NCBI GenBank assembly: GCA_024305405.1
Contig: JAKNDB010000087.1
Span: 7,442,501 to 7,506,500, forward strand
Source of the DNA: Dirofilaria immitis
Taxonomy: Eukaryota; Nematoda; Chromadorea; Rhabditida; Onchocercidae
Length of the DNA: 64,000 bases
Direction of reading: 5' to 3'
Shown here: piece after piece, positions 1 to 16,800 of the stretch
Layout of the letters: each line of letters begins with the position of its first letter
Numbering within the stretch: position 1 is the first letter of the stretch
Notes under the pieces: generated by a model
What the model saw: only the letters and a program-made list of their open reading frames with translations
Database searches by the model: none
What the model was told of the DNA's origin: nothing
Made by a program: the position numbers and the translations under genes

Positions 1-2807
<2,807 letters not shown>

Positions 2808-3430
2808 TCTTAAGAAGATTTTCTGCTCATATTTTAAAATCTTGAAATTTCCTGTATTCCTTGTAAATTATTACGAGTCGATCACCAGAGACGAATATTT
2901 GGTGAAGATGTTCTTAATTGTAATGTTAGGTAGAGGTTGGTTGCAGCGTGAAACGTTGGATGCAAAATTTTACGAAATTGTATCTCTTCTTTGCTTTTTC
3001 TTATTATTGCTTATACATATCGCCTAAACAAATTTGAATAAAATAATTTAAAAATTTGTTTTTATTGATATTTTGTTGTTTCTGCGCGAATTCCATATAT
3101 TTCTGATATTTTTTTCGATTATGTGAAATGGATGATTCATCTTTCAAGGCTATTCGTTTTTTAATAGTATTATCTATTTTGTATGTTTATATGTAAGTAC
3201 TATATAATATTTTGAAGAAAAGAAATTTGGCATCTGGATATTGAAATAACAATAAGTAGAAGTATCGAGTCTGATAGGATTCGTTTCGGGAAGTTTAAGC
3301 TGACCATTACCAACAATATAGAATAATTTGTATTGCTTCCGTTTATTTTAAAGTTCGTGAAGATAGGCGCGTGAATATAGTTTTTGCTAAATTCTTTTCT
3401 ATCTTTCAGCTTTAATTGCGGTAAGAAATA
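2808..3430 (+). other. spacer between mog-4 and PLRG1, with a poly(A) signal
   Basis: The 623-base spacer contains a canonical AATAAA at 3037-3042, 230 bases after the mog-4 stop, which probably ends that transcript. No further coding signal is seen before the PLRG1 ATG at 3431. Confidence 0.5.
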
Positions 3431-6400
3431 ATGGAACAAGTTGTTGTCCTCGGATCTGAACAAGGAATATTGTCAGAGCCGGTTCCAACGTCACAACATT
3501 TCGAAACACCAGAAACACCGCAGCAAAAGGCATTGCTGAATTTGGTGTTTAGATCGATGAAACGGACGCATGATCTTTTTATCATGATTACGGAACTTTG
3601 CCTGAACTGGATTTAGGAGCGTAAGTTTTATTTACACAAATCATAAATCGAAAAGTAGGTGGTGTGTTTTCAGCTCGCAAGAAGAGTTAATGCATATAAA
3701 AACTTTGAGGTAATGGTTAAGAAATCATGTTAAGCAATAAAGTTTTTATTTTTAAAGACTTGATATTAATCGAATAGGAAGCAAATGAGAATCATATTAT
3801 GTTCATTATGTTGTTAATGTGCAGCTTCATGCAGAGAAGAATTGTGACAGACTTTTGATGGAGCTTTTAATATGTTTCTTTTGTGATGACTTATGGCGAG
3901 CCGTGAAATTAAAATCTGAATATGGAAGTGTCTTGCAAGAAGTGAGTGAAGCGAAGAAGAAAAAGGAGGAAGAACTGTTGAAATTGCCGATCAATCCAGC
4001 AGGTGCTATAAACAGTTCTGATGATAGCAGTTCTTCAAGAACGCTTGCTGTAACTGGTAATGCAACAGAAACCATAAAGTTAGTATTTTTCAGTATCGAA
4101 ATAGTTTTTCAGTTTCGTCTTTAATTCATTTTTACGCAGCTAAAAATATATTCAGTGAAAAGACAGTGTTGATTTAACCATGTCCAGTCGCTCGGAAGAT
4201 AATACGATGCGTGCAGTGTTACCTGCTCGAGCTCCTATTATGGTAAAACCTAAGTGGCACGCACCATGGAAATTATACAGGTGTGTTTGTATAAATAAAA
4301 TTACAAATAGAGATTTTAATTATGTTCTTCCTTATTATCAATATTTGATGAATATTTCTCTTTTCACTTTTGTTTTCACTATCATATCCAGAGTGATTTC
4401 AGGGCATACTGGTTGGGTGAGGTGTGTGGATGTCGAGCCTGGTAACGAATGGTTTGCGACAGGTGGTGCTGATCGGATTGTAAAGGTTCGTAATGGTTTT
4501 TTCTTATAATATCTTTTTACTTTTCAGATCCTTCATTATGAAATAAGCATAAAATTAACTTCTTTATAGATTTGGGATCTTGCAAGCGGAAATTACGATT
4601 ATCATTAACGGGGCATGTAAGTGCAGTCAGATGCTGTAAAGTTTCACGGAGGCATCCGTTCCTTTTCACGGGTGGTGAAGATAAGCAGGTAAGCTGAATT
4701 TATTTGTTCTGAAATTAGTCATTTACTTATTCCTGATTTATTATTAGGAAGGAAGGTTTTAATTTTGCTACAGCAATAGACGTAACCTCAATAGATGTTT
4801 TTCTTTTTGTATGAAAGATCATATGATTGATGAGCAATGATTATTTGTCATATTTTTAGGTGAAATGCTGGGATCTCGAGTACAATAAAGTCATCCGTCA
4901 TTACCATGGACATTTAAGCGCTGTTCAAGACCTTACAATTCATCCGACAATTGATGTTTTGATTACTTGTGCTCGGGATGCTACTGCAAGAGTAATCTTT
5001 TGTTTAAAGATTTTAAAAACAAAAATTAACATTAGATGCTCAGAATCAATGTCAGACTCCTCATTACAGGTAGTGATGCATTTTCATAAACGGCTAAGAT
5101 TTCTTGTTTTCGAATTCATTAGATTTTAGGTTTGGGATATACGAACTAAAGCACAAGTTCATTGTTTGAGTGGGCACACAAATACGGTAGCAACAGTTAT
5201 TTCACAGGAAGTCGATCCTCAAGTTATCACAGGTAGTCATGATTCCACTATCCGGCTTTGGGATCTTGCTGCCGGACGAAGTATTTGCACCTTAACGCAC
5301 CACAAGGTTATTTTTGCGTTACTTTTAATCAGGCACGTGATGTTTACTAATTGTGAAATTTAAGAGGATGGAAATAAACTTCTCCGAATAAAATTAAGTC
5401 GGTAATCTTCTGTACCTACACAGCAAAAGCTTTCATAGTTAATTTGACCCGCAGAAAAGATTCTATTTTTCAAAATCTGGCATTTTAATGTCGAATGCAG
5501 CATAAAAATTGGATGGTGTACATAATTTCTATAAGCTGTTCAATTAGGAAAAAGTGGCGAGGTATAATAGAGTGACTAAGGTATTCATTAAAAATGGGAT
5601 AATTCTAATGCAGATTTCCAAACTGATATTGCTAGTGAGAAATGAATTTTTCGAGATGGCGTCTTTTTTCAGAAAAGCATCCGAGCTTTAACTTTGCATC
5701 CTTCACTCTTTATGTTTGCATCGGGAAGTGCTGACAATATCAAAGAATGGAAGTGTCCGGAAGGAATATTTATCCAAAATTTATCGGGACATAATGCAAT
5801 CGTTAATTCACTTGCATGTAATGAAGATAGTGTGCTTGTTTCTGGAGGTGAATTTTGATGCTTAATTTTAATGTCTAAAACAATTTTTGATATTCTTTTT
5901 GCTACCCTAGGAAGCTCTCTGATTAATTATTTTCCTGATAATATTTTTAGAGTATATATTCTAAAAGGCATAAGTTTGAGTCGGATGAAGCTTTAATTTC
6001 TGATGTAATATCCTAATTTTCAGGTGATAATGGTTCCATAAATTTTTGGGATTGGAAGAGTGGTTTTTGTTTCCAACGTGAACAGACGAAAGCTCAACCA
6101 GGTTCAATAGATTCAGAAGCTGGAATATTTGCACTCACGTATGACCAGTCAGGTTCCCGATTAATTACTGCAGAAGCTGATAAGACAATCAAAATGTATA
6201 AAGAAGATGAGAATGCGGTATTTTTTCAATCATTTCATGTCTTTAATTGCTTGATGGATTCTACTTTTTATAAAGTTAAAATATAGATTTTTTTGTTACA
6301 TATTTAGTTTCGACATCAATGATTGTCATTTTGATAAAATGCTCTAAATATTGATTTATATTTTGACATGTATTAAATATTATCGATATTATTTCAGGAA

Positions 6401-6547
6401 GAATAGGTTAATCTGTAGATGTATGGAATACTAAGTAAACTGGTCAAACAATTGATGATAGCCCTTTTTCTAAAATGTTTTTTACAGACAGAAGAAACAC
6501 ATCCGATACTGTGGAGGCCAGAAATATTGAGACGAAAAGCTTATTAA
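3431..6547 (+). CDS. plrg-1: PLRG1/Prp46, WD40 spliceosome protein
   Basis: Pleiotropic regulator 1, a core WD40 protein of the Prp19-associated complex in the nuclear spliceosome. Exons: 3431-3620, 3674-3709, a less certain exon near 3825-4078, 4167-4280, 4392-4485, 4570-4688, 4860-4991, 5130-5306, 5673-5847, 6024-6217, 6488-6547. The N-terminus carries [13 protein letters not shown]. The propeller starts at [19 protein letters not shown] and runs through seven GH...WD-type blades, including [20 protein letters not shown] and [10 protein letters not shown]. The C-terminus is [19 protein letters not shown]. Two single-base losses break the frame: T run 3576-3580 and A run 4590-4592. The exon 2/3 junction near 3709-3900 does not join in phase and is unresolved. 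Confidence 0.93.
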
Positions 6548-8091
6548 TTGAAATATGGCTGCATTGAACTACCACATTTATTCATTACTTGTACTTTGTT
6601 GATTTGTTGTTGCTGTCATATTTCATTTGTAATTTTGCCATCCCATCAAGAAGTGATGAGATGAGAAATTGAGATTTTTTTCTTGTTTTCATGTTTTTTA
6701 TTCCACTGCACAAATTTTTTCATTTTATCGCTTCAGCGATTTAAGATGAACACTATTAGCAATTTTGGCTCTTTTTCTTTTTTTTCCTTTCCTTATCCCA
6801 TCCCTTGCTTCTTTTGTCTTTTTCCTTTTCTTGCCTCTTTTATTCGTTCTTTTACCTTACTGGGTAAATAATTGGCCAGAAATTAGAGTTATAAAATACT
6901 AAAGTCCGCTTTCTAGAGATTTATAAAATCTGGCATTAAACACATAACAAAAAAGAAATAGAAATATATTTGGTTGGGCGAATGTAATTAAGTAACATTC
7001 CATTACTGCAGTCAGAAGCTGAAAATTATGCTTCCTAGTATTCCATATTTATAAAATCCTTTACTTTCTAGTATTCCATATTCCTCCGCTTTCTAGTATT
7101 TTATATTCGTAATATTTTTGGATGTGGATATTTGATATGGTGAATTATTTAAAACAGTCCCAGTAAAAATTTGAAAATGGGATTACGGGACAAAACTGAA
7201 AGATAACCACTAGTAAACTTCCAGTTCGTGTTTATTATCCTCTTCCTAGTTAAATCAAAAGTATTAGCTCATTTAATGATATTTTTTCACTTCGTATACT
7301 TGACATTGGGGTTGAATGAGACGCAAATGATCATTGAGCAACTTACAGATGCATCAGACGATTACAAATAGTATTTGGAATTGTTAGATTATGCAAATAA
7401 GTGTGCTATTTTGGTTGTATAAAGCTAAGGGTTTAACAGTCGCAATTTATCTCTTTGATATATCAAGCAAGAAAAGTTGCTCTGCCGTTCTTCATTTCAT
7501 GCAATCTGACAGTGAACAAAGGTGATTAGTTCTGTGATCGTGTCAAATTTTTTTAAGCCTCTGACAGCAGAGGGTTTTAATGAAGAAATTACAATTCCGA
7601 TATATTTTAACAGCTGAATATGGTAAAACGTCCCGTACTATCCTTCTAAACCATAGTAAAAAAAAGTAGTATATCCTCTAACCAATAAATATAATTCTAA
7701 ATTGGTGTAGCTTTAAGTAATAAGACAATTGATTTTATTAAAAACTTAATTATAAATTTGCACAATCAGAAAAAAGTTTACAGCGACATGGGTAAGGCGT
7801 CCGTTTTTTCAGTTTAAAAAAATTCAATAAAAATATTACTGGCTTGAAGAAGTTGTGGACTTTTTCTCCAATATTAAAGAAATCCCTAAAATTGAGCATC
7901 GTTTATATATTTTTTCACATTCGATTATATTGTATAGTCGAATTATTGCATGAAAATATTTATAATGAGAGAAGAGACTTAGTTATTCATTTCTTCGTTT
8001 TTAATTTAAATTTAAAATCAATTCAGATTAAATTTAAACATTCGTCTCAAATAATTAACTATATAATTTTGCTCTTTTATTGTATTTGCAG
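6548..8091. other. intergenic/5' region before ferroportin
   Basis: No recognised gene. Hydrophobic open stretches here are low-complexity T-rich sequence. The first coding exon of the ferroportin gene (its start codon) must lie here but I could not place it. A short repeat cluster at 7031-7108 is listed separately. Confidence 0.4.
7031..7108. repeat. three imperfect copies of a ~20-bp unit
   Basis: Units begin at 7031, 7064 and 7089 and share the core CTTTCTAGTATTCCATATT with one to three changes. Spacing is 33 then 25 bases, so this is a decayed local repeat and not a clean minisatellite. Confidence 0.6.
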
Positions 8092-11000
8092 GAGGCGTAA
8101 GTTACCATCAGCAAGTCTAAGTGGATTATATTTAGCTTATGCAATTTCTTGCATTGTTAGTTTTAAAATTTTCTTAATAAAAATGAAAAAACATGTCCAA
8201 ATAAAATTTATGCAAAATGTCCAAATCATTTAATTCGAAAAAAATAGGATCCAGTATAAATCAAATAATAGTAAATTTGAAGAGATAGATTTCAAATAAT
8301 TACAAGGCAAAAAAATACGAAACAATTTGATTGATTTTTATTATAGGGTGATCGGTTATGGACTTTTGCGCTTATATTAATATTGGAATATGTTGGTGGT
8401 ATTCGATTAGTGTGTTTTAGTCAGTTACTCGAAGAGATTATTATTATGACATTTAGTTCGGTAATTGGAAACTGGATGGATAATCATACCAGAAAACGCG
8501 GTAAATTAAATTAGAACTCTTAATTTCGTTTTTTTTTTTGTATTTATGATGAATCTGTAGGATTTTCACAATAGATAGTACTATTTTATTTGCAAAAAAT
8601 AATCCTGCATAACAATTATTCCTCTATCCCAATTAATTATTATCATTGTTAATTTATATTAACGAATAATGTTGACTAATTTTCTTTCAGGTATAATAAC
8701 AGTATTAGCTATAAATAATACTAATGTAGCAATATCAGCAACATTGCTTGCTGCATGCATTACAATCAGCAGGATGGGTGTATGAGATTATCTGATACCG
8801 TTACTATATCTGAAAATTAGTCACTATTATATTCATTATTATTATCATCATTTATCATCAGAATCAGATTTATAGATACTATTCGTGATATTGTTTCAAA
8901 CATTATTTTACAAAAGTAAAACAAAGTTTAAACGATATATTTTTAATTTTATAAAACGAAAATTTTCAGTCACTTTCTTTATTATGGCATATTCTCTACA
9001 TTACTTGTATTATTTTATCAATAATTACCTGTTCGCTTGGTTGTTTAGCGAGTGAAATGGAAAAGATGGCATTTACTAAAGATTGGATTGTTGTAATAAT
9101 TAAGAAAGACGAATTATCATTATCCGGTATAACAAATAGTTATTAAATATTACTGATTATTATCGATCACTAAATAGTTATTATTAACCAAAATTGTTAA
9201 TAATTAGACATACTTAGATATTGCTTAATTACTAATTAGACCATAAAAGATGCAATTGAATTAAGAAAAAATAGTAGAATTTATGGAATAAGTTCTTTTA
9301 ACAAAAACAACATACGAATTATTATCAGCATTTTAAAATACATGTGAAATAGATATATATGATAACATTATAACAGTTATTATTAATCAAAAATTGTTAA
9401 TAATAAGACATAAATTTTTCTTTGTTTAATTTTTGTCATCAAAAATTAAAAAATTTTTAGTTTTTTGCCATCACATTTAATCATATTTTCATATTATTTT
9501 TAGCAGCAAATGCGTGGATGAAAACAATCGATTTGTCATCATCGATACTGTCACCTGCTACAGCTGGTTATATTATCAGTTCGATTAGTTATCGCTTTGC
9601 ATGTATGATATTTGTAGTATGGAATTTGCTATCGGTATTTATAGAAGCATATATTATTACCAAGGTTTATAATGCTGTGCCAGAACTTTCTATAAGAGAA
9701 TCATCCTCTCACGGTAAATTCATTTATTATTAATTATTATGAAAGATAAGTTTTTGTTTGAAAAAGAGAACAAAAAGCAAAAATTCAAATTATTACGTAA
9801 CACCGTATCATAATATATAATTTGAAAAATTGAAGCTAAATTTAAATGCAACATTTTTTTATCAATCCTGGAAATTGATAGAAATTTACTTCAGCATAAT
9901 TTGAATACGATAGTAATTTACAAAAGGAGAGAATTTAATTAATCTATAACATAATTTGAACATGTCAACAATTCTGCAAAACCGTTACACTGATTGACCC
10001 CAATGTGACTTGAGCGCGGAGTCTTCTGATCTGGAATTGGAGCGACAAAATATCTATATGTTATTGTTATAAACAATACGATTTGTGTAGAGTATATTAG
10101 AAAGTTTAGAATGAAGATTGTTCCTAGACTAGAAGAAATTGCAATTAGTAAATAATTCATGCGATATCCTGAAAATCAATGTTGAAATTGATCTTGAAAT
10201 TGAACATGAAATTGACAACGAATTAAACATAAGCAATTAGTTTGTAATATACTTATCTCCAAGTGGAAATGAGTGAAGTATTAAGAATTATCAGTTAGAA
10301 ATTATTATGAATTAATGATTAGTATAGAAGATATAGTAGAAGAAAAATTGCTGATTTGAAGTTTGCACTAACTGAAATAAACGATATGAAAATAAAAAGA
10401 TTCTTATGGAAATATATAAGTGAAAACAACATGATGAAAAATGATTAATAATGATTAGTAATGATATAAAATTAATTCGATAAATAATTTAACGTACAAA
10501 AATTTCTTTTCTGCTGAAAACATAATAAATTTTTCCATTTTTTAATTTGACTTTTGATTTCCAATTTCTTCCCTGAATTTTTTATAAATTTTCACAGTTT
10601 TTGTATGATCCTTTTTGATCTTTTCCGAAATATAACATTTTCTAACTTCTTTTCGTTCATAATCGTACTAACTAAAAATTACTTCATTAATTGATCTAGC
10701 AATAATTCTTCTTTTTGAAAGATTTAATCGGATTAAAATAATTAGTAATGATAAAAAATTGGTCTCATGATCAATTCGATGTACATGTAATATTTCTTAA
10801 ATATTTAATGATAAAAACAATTTTAAAAAATCAAAATTTTTAGACGAAGAAACAAAAATTGAATGTTGTAAGAAATGTCCTTGTTTCATACAATATACCG
10901 TTGGCAAATGGCTTACATTATTTTGTATTTATTATCATCAAAATGTTTTTCCAGCTGCATTTGGCTTAACTTTATTATATATGACTGTGCTTGGATTTGA

Positions 11001-13495
11001 TGGAGTGCTTTCTTTTTCGAAAAATTTTGATGAAGCAATTATACTTTTGTTTATTATTGGACAATAAACAAATTGCTCTGAATTTTAAGTGAAACTTAGT
11101 TCCATGTTAACTTTGATAGTATCGATCCACTTTATTTAGCATTTATTCTTTCTAGTAATTCCCTTTTTTTCAGATAGCTGTCGGTTATGCAAAATCACAA
11201 GGCCTGTCGGCCTTATGGCTGGGCATCTTGAGAAGTATCGGCGCTGCTTTTGGTATTATTGGTGCATATTTGTATTCTCTTATCGAAACTTTTTCTTCGG
11301 CAAGGAAATCCGGATTGATTGGGCTGATTGTATGTTTTCAGAGATACTTTTATTCTGGTTACAATAGATGGAAAATATGGAAAATTTCCTGAAAGCTGGC
11401 AATGTGATAGCTCTAACAGTGCTGGTCATCGAATCATTCCATTTAGTTTTCATGTTATCAGTTGATCTCAGTTGCTGAAATATGTTAAATATTAAACATT
11501 TTAGTATTAGAAAAAGGAAACACTGAAAATGAAAATATTGAATTTTTTTAAAAAGTCAAAACACAATTCGACAAAGTGAAGTTTGTTGTACAGAACAGAA
11601 AGAAAAAAATTTTTTTATTTGTCATATGAATATAATATCCTTCTTCTAAGGCACAAAATTTGGCTCTCTATATTTGTATTGCATCAATCTGGCTGCCTGG
11701 CTCACCTTATGATCCAGTGACATATTTCAGAAAAATCACTTTTGCTGTATGTTTGCTTCATCGATCAATAAATGCACAATAGTTAAATCCAAGATTATCT
11801 TTTAAATAATTAAATTATCAGAATTGTACAATTCTTTTAAATAAATGAATTTAAGGTCTTTCCATATTTTTTTTGCAGAAGAAATCAACTTTTACACTAT
11901 AATAAGTAAATTATAAAAGTTAGTTAAAAAAGATTTCAGAGTAAAATTTTTGAAATTTGTTTCCATTTCGGAATCAAACTTTCGAAGTCATTTCATTTCA
12001 CATTTGAATTTTTTTAAATTATTTTCATTTTGGAACTCTACTTTTGCAATTCATTTCCATTTTGGAATTAAAATTACGTAATTATTGTTGTTGCAGAATT
12101 GGTGGCAACAATTGCAAAATAGTTTCGTATTTATCAATAATAAAAATCAAAGTGAAACCGGCTCAAACGATATTGATTGGTCAACATGGACATCAAATGG
12201 ACATTCCATCATTAGCGCTTTCACACTGCTATTAGGTATAGCGGTAGCGAGATTAGGTAATATACAAAAATAAAAACGAATTTAAGCTTAACTTTAATAA
12301 TTAGACTATTTTTCTCAACAATCTTAATGAATGGGATCAAATAAATAGCGATCAAGTGAATAATCTAATGCGCTTTTTTTCCTTTTTTTCAATAAATAAT
12401 GTTTATCTGTCATCAAATAACAGACATTAATTTCCCTGCATAATTTTAAATCTAAATTTTAATGACTTATAGTTGTCAAGACGGAAGGAAGACGAAATAG
12501 TGTATGTAATTAACTTTTAGGCTTGTATATAGCAGATTTGTCAATTTCTCAAATTATGCAAGAAACAGTACCGGAAAGAGAACGAAATACTGTTTTCGGT
12601 GTACAATATTCAGTATCACAATTCTTTAGTGTATTCAAAGTGATTCCATACTTTTTTCTGAAAAAATTATAATATATCGACCATTACTTGCACTTTTAAA
12701 GCACTTAAATTATACGCTGATTAAAATCACTTTAAACAAAATCACTTAGAAATGCTTAGTAACCACGATAATCAGGACAAGTATTTTGGAACTCAATATT
12801 AAATTGGAATGTAATTTGCGTAACTAAGCATGCACTACTGGATTCACTATTTTCTTCTTCCTTTCTTTATAAATATATGAATTCATTTAAAAAAATTAGC
12901 AATTTTTCTGCTCAGATACCGTAAATGTTTCACGAAAAAAATTTATGGACTTTATTTAGGATGTCATGACCATAATAATACCGGATCCAAAGACATTTGG
13001 CATACTTATCATTATATCCATATTATTTGTGTTCAGTGGATTTTTATGCTTTTGCTATTATTTACTCACAGTAAATTTTGCTTTGAAATTTGGGATAAAT
13101 AAATTATCATGTTGAAAGTATAAAATATGAAGAAAGCACATGTGAGATTGCTTTTCAAGTTAAAATTTATATTTTATATTTCGATAATGACAATTTTTTT
13201 AAAATCATTTTTTAAAATAGTAACTAATAAATGAGAATGATTCACAATGAAGCAAAATTCACAATTCCTTTCATTTTATGATTTTAAGTGTACTTTGATA
13301 TCTATAAACTCCTTAGAAAAGGAGATCATACCTTCATTTGTCATTATTTGCAAACATTTTCAGGTTATTGATTACAACAAGGAAAAAATCAAACTAAGCA
13401 ATATTAAAACGGAAGAGAATCATATGAAAAGATCCGAAATTATTTCGGCAGAAGCGCAAGATTCTACGAAGAAAGTATCTCATTTTTGGATATAG
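8092..13495 (+). CDS. fpn-1: ferroportin-family iron exporter (SLC40)
   Basis: Multi-pass plasma-membrane Fe(II) exporter of the SLC40A1 family. Recognised exons: 8092-8155, 8347-8500, 8691-8779, 8970-9126, 9504-9713, 10844-11004, 11174-11329, 11651-11746, 12097-12256, 12521-12639, 12960-13070, 13364-13495 (TAG). All join in phase without a frame break. The start codon exon upstream of 8092 was not found. Diagnostic blocks are GDRLWTF, VIGNWMDNHTRKR, FTKDWIVVI, LTLLYMTVLGFDG, AVGYAKSQGLSALWLGILRS, ADLSISQIMQETVPERERN and IIPDPKTFGIL. The aligned position of human Cys326 (hepcidin and iron site) is Gly, that of His507 is Lys and that of His43 is Thr, while Asp39 is kept. It converges on PPWD1, with 394 bases between the two stops. 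Confidence 0.92.
9175..9412. repeat. two copies of a ~37-bp AT-rich unit in a ferroportin intron
   Basis: Copies at about 9175-9212 and 9375-9412 share AGTTATTATTAA then CAAAATTGTTAATAAT and AGACATA, with a few differences. Both lie in the intron between the exons ending at 9126 and starting at 9504. They are AT-rich, so chance similarity contributes. Confidence 0.4.
10184..10219 (+). repeat. 12-bp minisatellite, three units
   Basis: Three consecutive 12-base units starting GAAATTGA at 10184 and 10196 and GAAATTGAC at 10208, inside a ferroportin intron. No function is apparent. Confidence 0.7.
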
Positions 13496-13889
13496 CGACA
13501 GCAATATCTGACAAAGGAAGAGAAAATCCCTAATTAGTTCATTTACGAAATGATTGCTTATGATACAAGCAACAAATTTAATAGTAGGGAACATCATAAT
13601 AGAAATATCCTAAAAAAATATTCATAAAAATTTAACAACTAGTTTTCGTATAAAGAATAGAGTTTATCTAAATAATAGTTTCGTTATAAAAAGAAGCAAT
13701 TAGTAGGATTTGTAATTTCTAATTTACTTTCTGAAAATTCAAAAAATGAGTTACTAGGTATTTATAACTTCATTTCATGGATATTCTATCGGAACAAATA
13801 ATTAATTATCATCAAAATATTGAAATTGTTGCCAAATACAAGTTGAATAGGAATATATTACGGGAAGTTATCAACAATCATGCATATAT

Positions 13890-16800
13890 TTATTTCAATG
13901 TAATAGAAACAATATTTATTTCTTGCTTTGGTCGGCCACTTTTCTCAAATGTCGGCACCTGATTAATTTTTGTACCACACTGAAACCTTCTGTTACCTAA
14001 AAAACAAAATCAATGGCACAAATCAACAATATTTCAAGTGGATTAATACTAAGCTTTAGTATAAAATATCCTTATTGATGAAATAAAATATGCTAGCTAT
14101 TTGCAAAACCGTCCATTTTAGGAAATTTTCTTAACAATTTTTACAGATTATGATTTCAATAAAAATTACAAATTATCACGACAAATCCCGTACATCGGCA
14201 TTCTTATGTTGATGATAACAAAATAAAAATGACATCATTTACAATAAAATAATAAAAATGCTACGAAGCAAAATTAATCCAAATCGAGAACCTAAATTTT
14301 CGAATCTTTAGAATCTAGTTCAACAAACTAAAATACCTTAAGATTTTGAGGATTTATATATCTTGAATTAAAATAAAAATACAAACTTGTCCGAAAAGAG
14401 TATTTTTACCATCCAACCAATCAGCGGGAATAACTGTGATAAAAACTGAGACCCATTGGTATTCGGGCCTGCATTTGCCATTGAAACCATGTAAGGTTTA
14501 TCATGTTTGAGCTTGGGATGAAATTCATCTTCAAAATCTTCACCCCAAATGGACTGACCACCAGTTCCTTTACCACTAGGATCACCGGCCTAATTCAGTG
14601 AGAAATGAATAAAGTTGACACTAAATCAACAGAAATTCAGGAGAAAAACAATAAATAAAGCGCCAATGCGGGAAAGTTCGTTAGCAATTAGCTAATTGAA
14701 GTAATAAAAATTCCAGTTTTTCGCTGAATATGCTATTTTTCGCCATGATTGTAAAAATTTGATATTTTTGAAAAAGCTTGGTAAATTAATACTCTCTATT
14801 CCGAGCTGACGCTATTATTGATAGTCAAATACATTAGTTTCCTCCAAATTTTTCATTACTCGAAATATATTCTATCCATTCTAATCGTAATTATATGAAA
14901 TCAAGAAAAAATTCAAAAATTACCTGAATCATAAAACTTTTAATTACACGATGGAATGTGTGACCATTGTAGTATCCTCTCCTTGCATGCGTGCAGAAAT
15001 TTTCCACTGTTTTCGGACATTCATTAGGAAATAATTTTATATGTATGTCACCGAATGAAGTATGTATAACTGCATGGTCAGTCACTTTATTGTCAAATGT
15101 ATCACTCTGAAAGTTTGAAATTTCATAAGTCCTGCCGAAAAACTTCTGGAAAAATTAAAAAACAAAAGAATTAATGATTTCGATAAATATCTTAACCCGG
15201 TTAACAATTATAAGTACCTCAACGGCTGTTATAATATCCTCTTTTCTAGGTTTTTCATTGAAAATATCTCGTCCCATACCAGTATCATCTGTATCATCAT
15301 TTTCATCCGTTGAAAAAGGTTCTGCGTTGGTGAATAGATAGAATCTGCCTTTCCGGTACGCACAAGCAACCTAAACAAGAAATTCAAATAAAAAAATGTT
15401 ATATGGGACATAACAATAAATAAATTGAAGTCTCACCAACATAGGGTCAGGCTCTGTTTTCTTTAAATTTGGATTTGTTGCAGCCATTGCATCAATTGTT
15501 GCTGCAGCGCCCTGCAGTAAAATGAAATAAAGAGCAACTCCACAAATTCAAATATTCGATGTGAAACTAACTTTTCCTAAATTAGCAAAATATACTTTAA
15601 AAAATTTAAAAAGATTGCTTCATCATTTAAATTTATCTGTGAAAGAGGTTTCTATGATTTTTATGAGTTTGCCGCATAGAAAAAGATTTAAGCACAGCTT
15701 GAAAACAAAAATGATTCTGGCTGAACAAAAAAGTTAAATAAACCTGTAATTGTTCCTTGAAGTCTGGTACAGCACGGCAAAGTGTGACACCCAGAAATCG
15801 CATATTCTCATTTTTGCCAATTTCACGAACTATCTCATCAGTGTATAAATTGTAAACCTAGTGTAATATAATTTATTAAGTGAATTCTCCACATCTATTA
15901 ATTTCTATTGATCAAAGCATACTTCTTCACTGATAAAAAAAGAATCAAATGAGGGGATCATAAAAGACATATAAAGTGATTACCTTGATACCAATCGGGG
16001 TGGGATAAATAAGAAAATTACTGGTTTCATCGAAACAAATTGATAAGTGCTGGAAAGTATTTTCATCACGATCCAATTCTTTTTCTAATGCAACTCGTCG
16101 GTTCCATTCCATATTTTGTAAACCATAATTTCTAAAGACAGAAATAAACTACAATAGACGAGGGTGATCCAGAGTTTATTAGTTACACAAGCAACTTCTT
16201 ATAAAATAACACAAGATTACCAGAACTATTCCTCGTCCGGGTAATAACCTCGATTTCTAGGAATCTTATAACTATGAACAATTATACAACATATCTATTA
16301 CTTCTAAGTACATTGGAAATGTTGAGATACATTGCAAATGCACTATAGCATTTCAAAAATATATGATTACTTTTTCTTTTGTATGACAAACGTATAAAGA
16401 AAATAATGACTCTCCACTACAGAAAAATTAAGCCCAAAATATGTTTTACAAAAAATATAAATTAATATACAAATATATTACTGATCACCTTCTCTATCGT
16501 CTTTTTATTCTGTCTTCAAACTTACTTATTAACTACAGCTTGATCAACATAAAACCGCAATGTTTCATCGATAACTTTTAACAATTTCCCGGTAGCGAAA
16601 TCAAATATTCGGATACGCCGATCTGATCCAACAGCAGCAAATGATTTTCCATTTGGCGCTACTACCAAACAGCGCGGCGGTGCTTTAATCTGAAAAATAC
16701 TATCTTCAATTTTAGAATAAGAATTCTTGAAAATTAGCAGAAAATACACAAAGATTTTTGCTAATTCGCAATCACTATTATTTCTTGATAAAATATGTAG

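Noticed and set aside
4141..4180. Frameshift between PLRG1 exons 3 and 4
   Set aside because: Using the acceptor before 4167 instead of the one before 4155 joins in phase.
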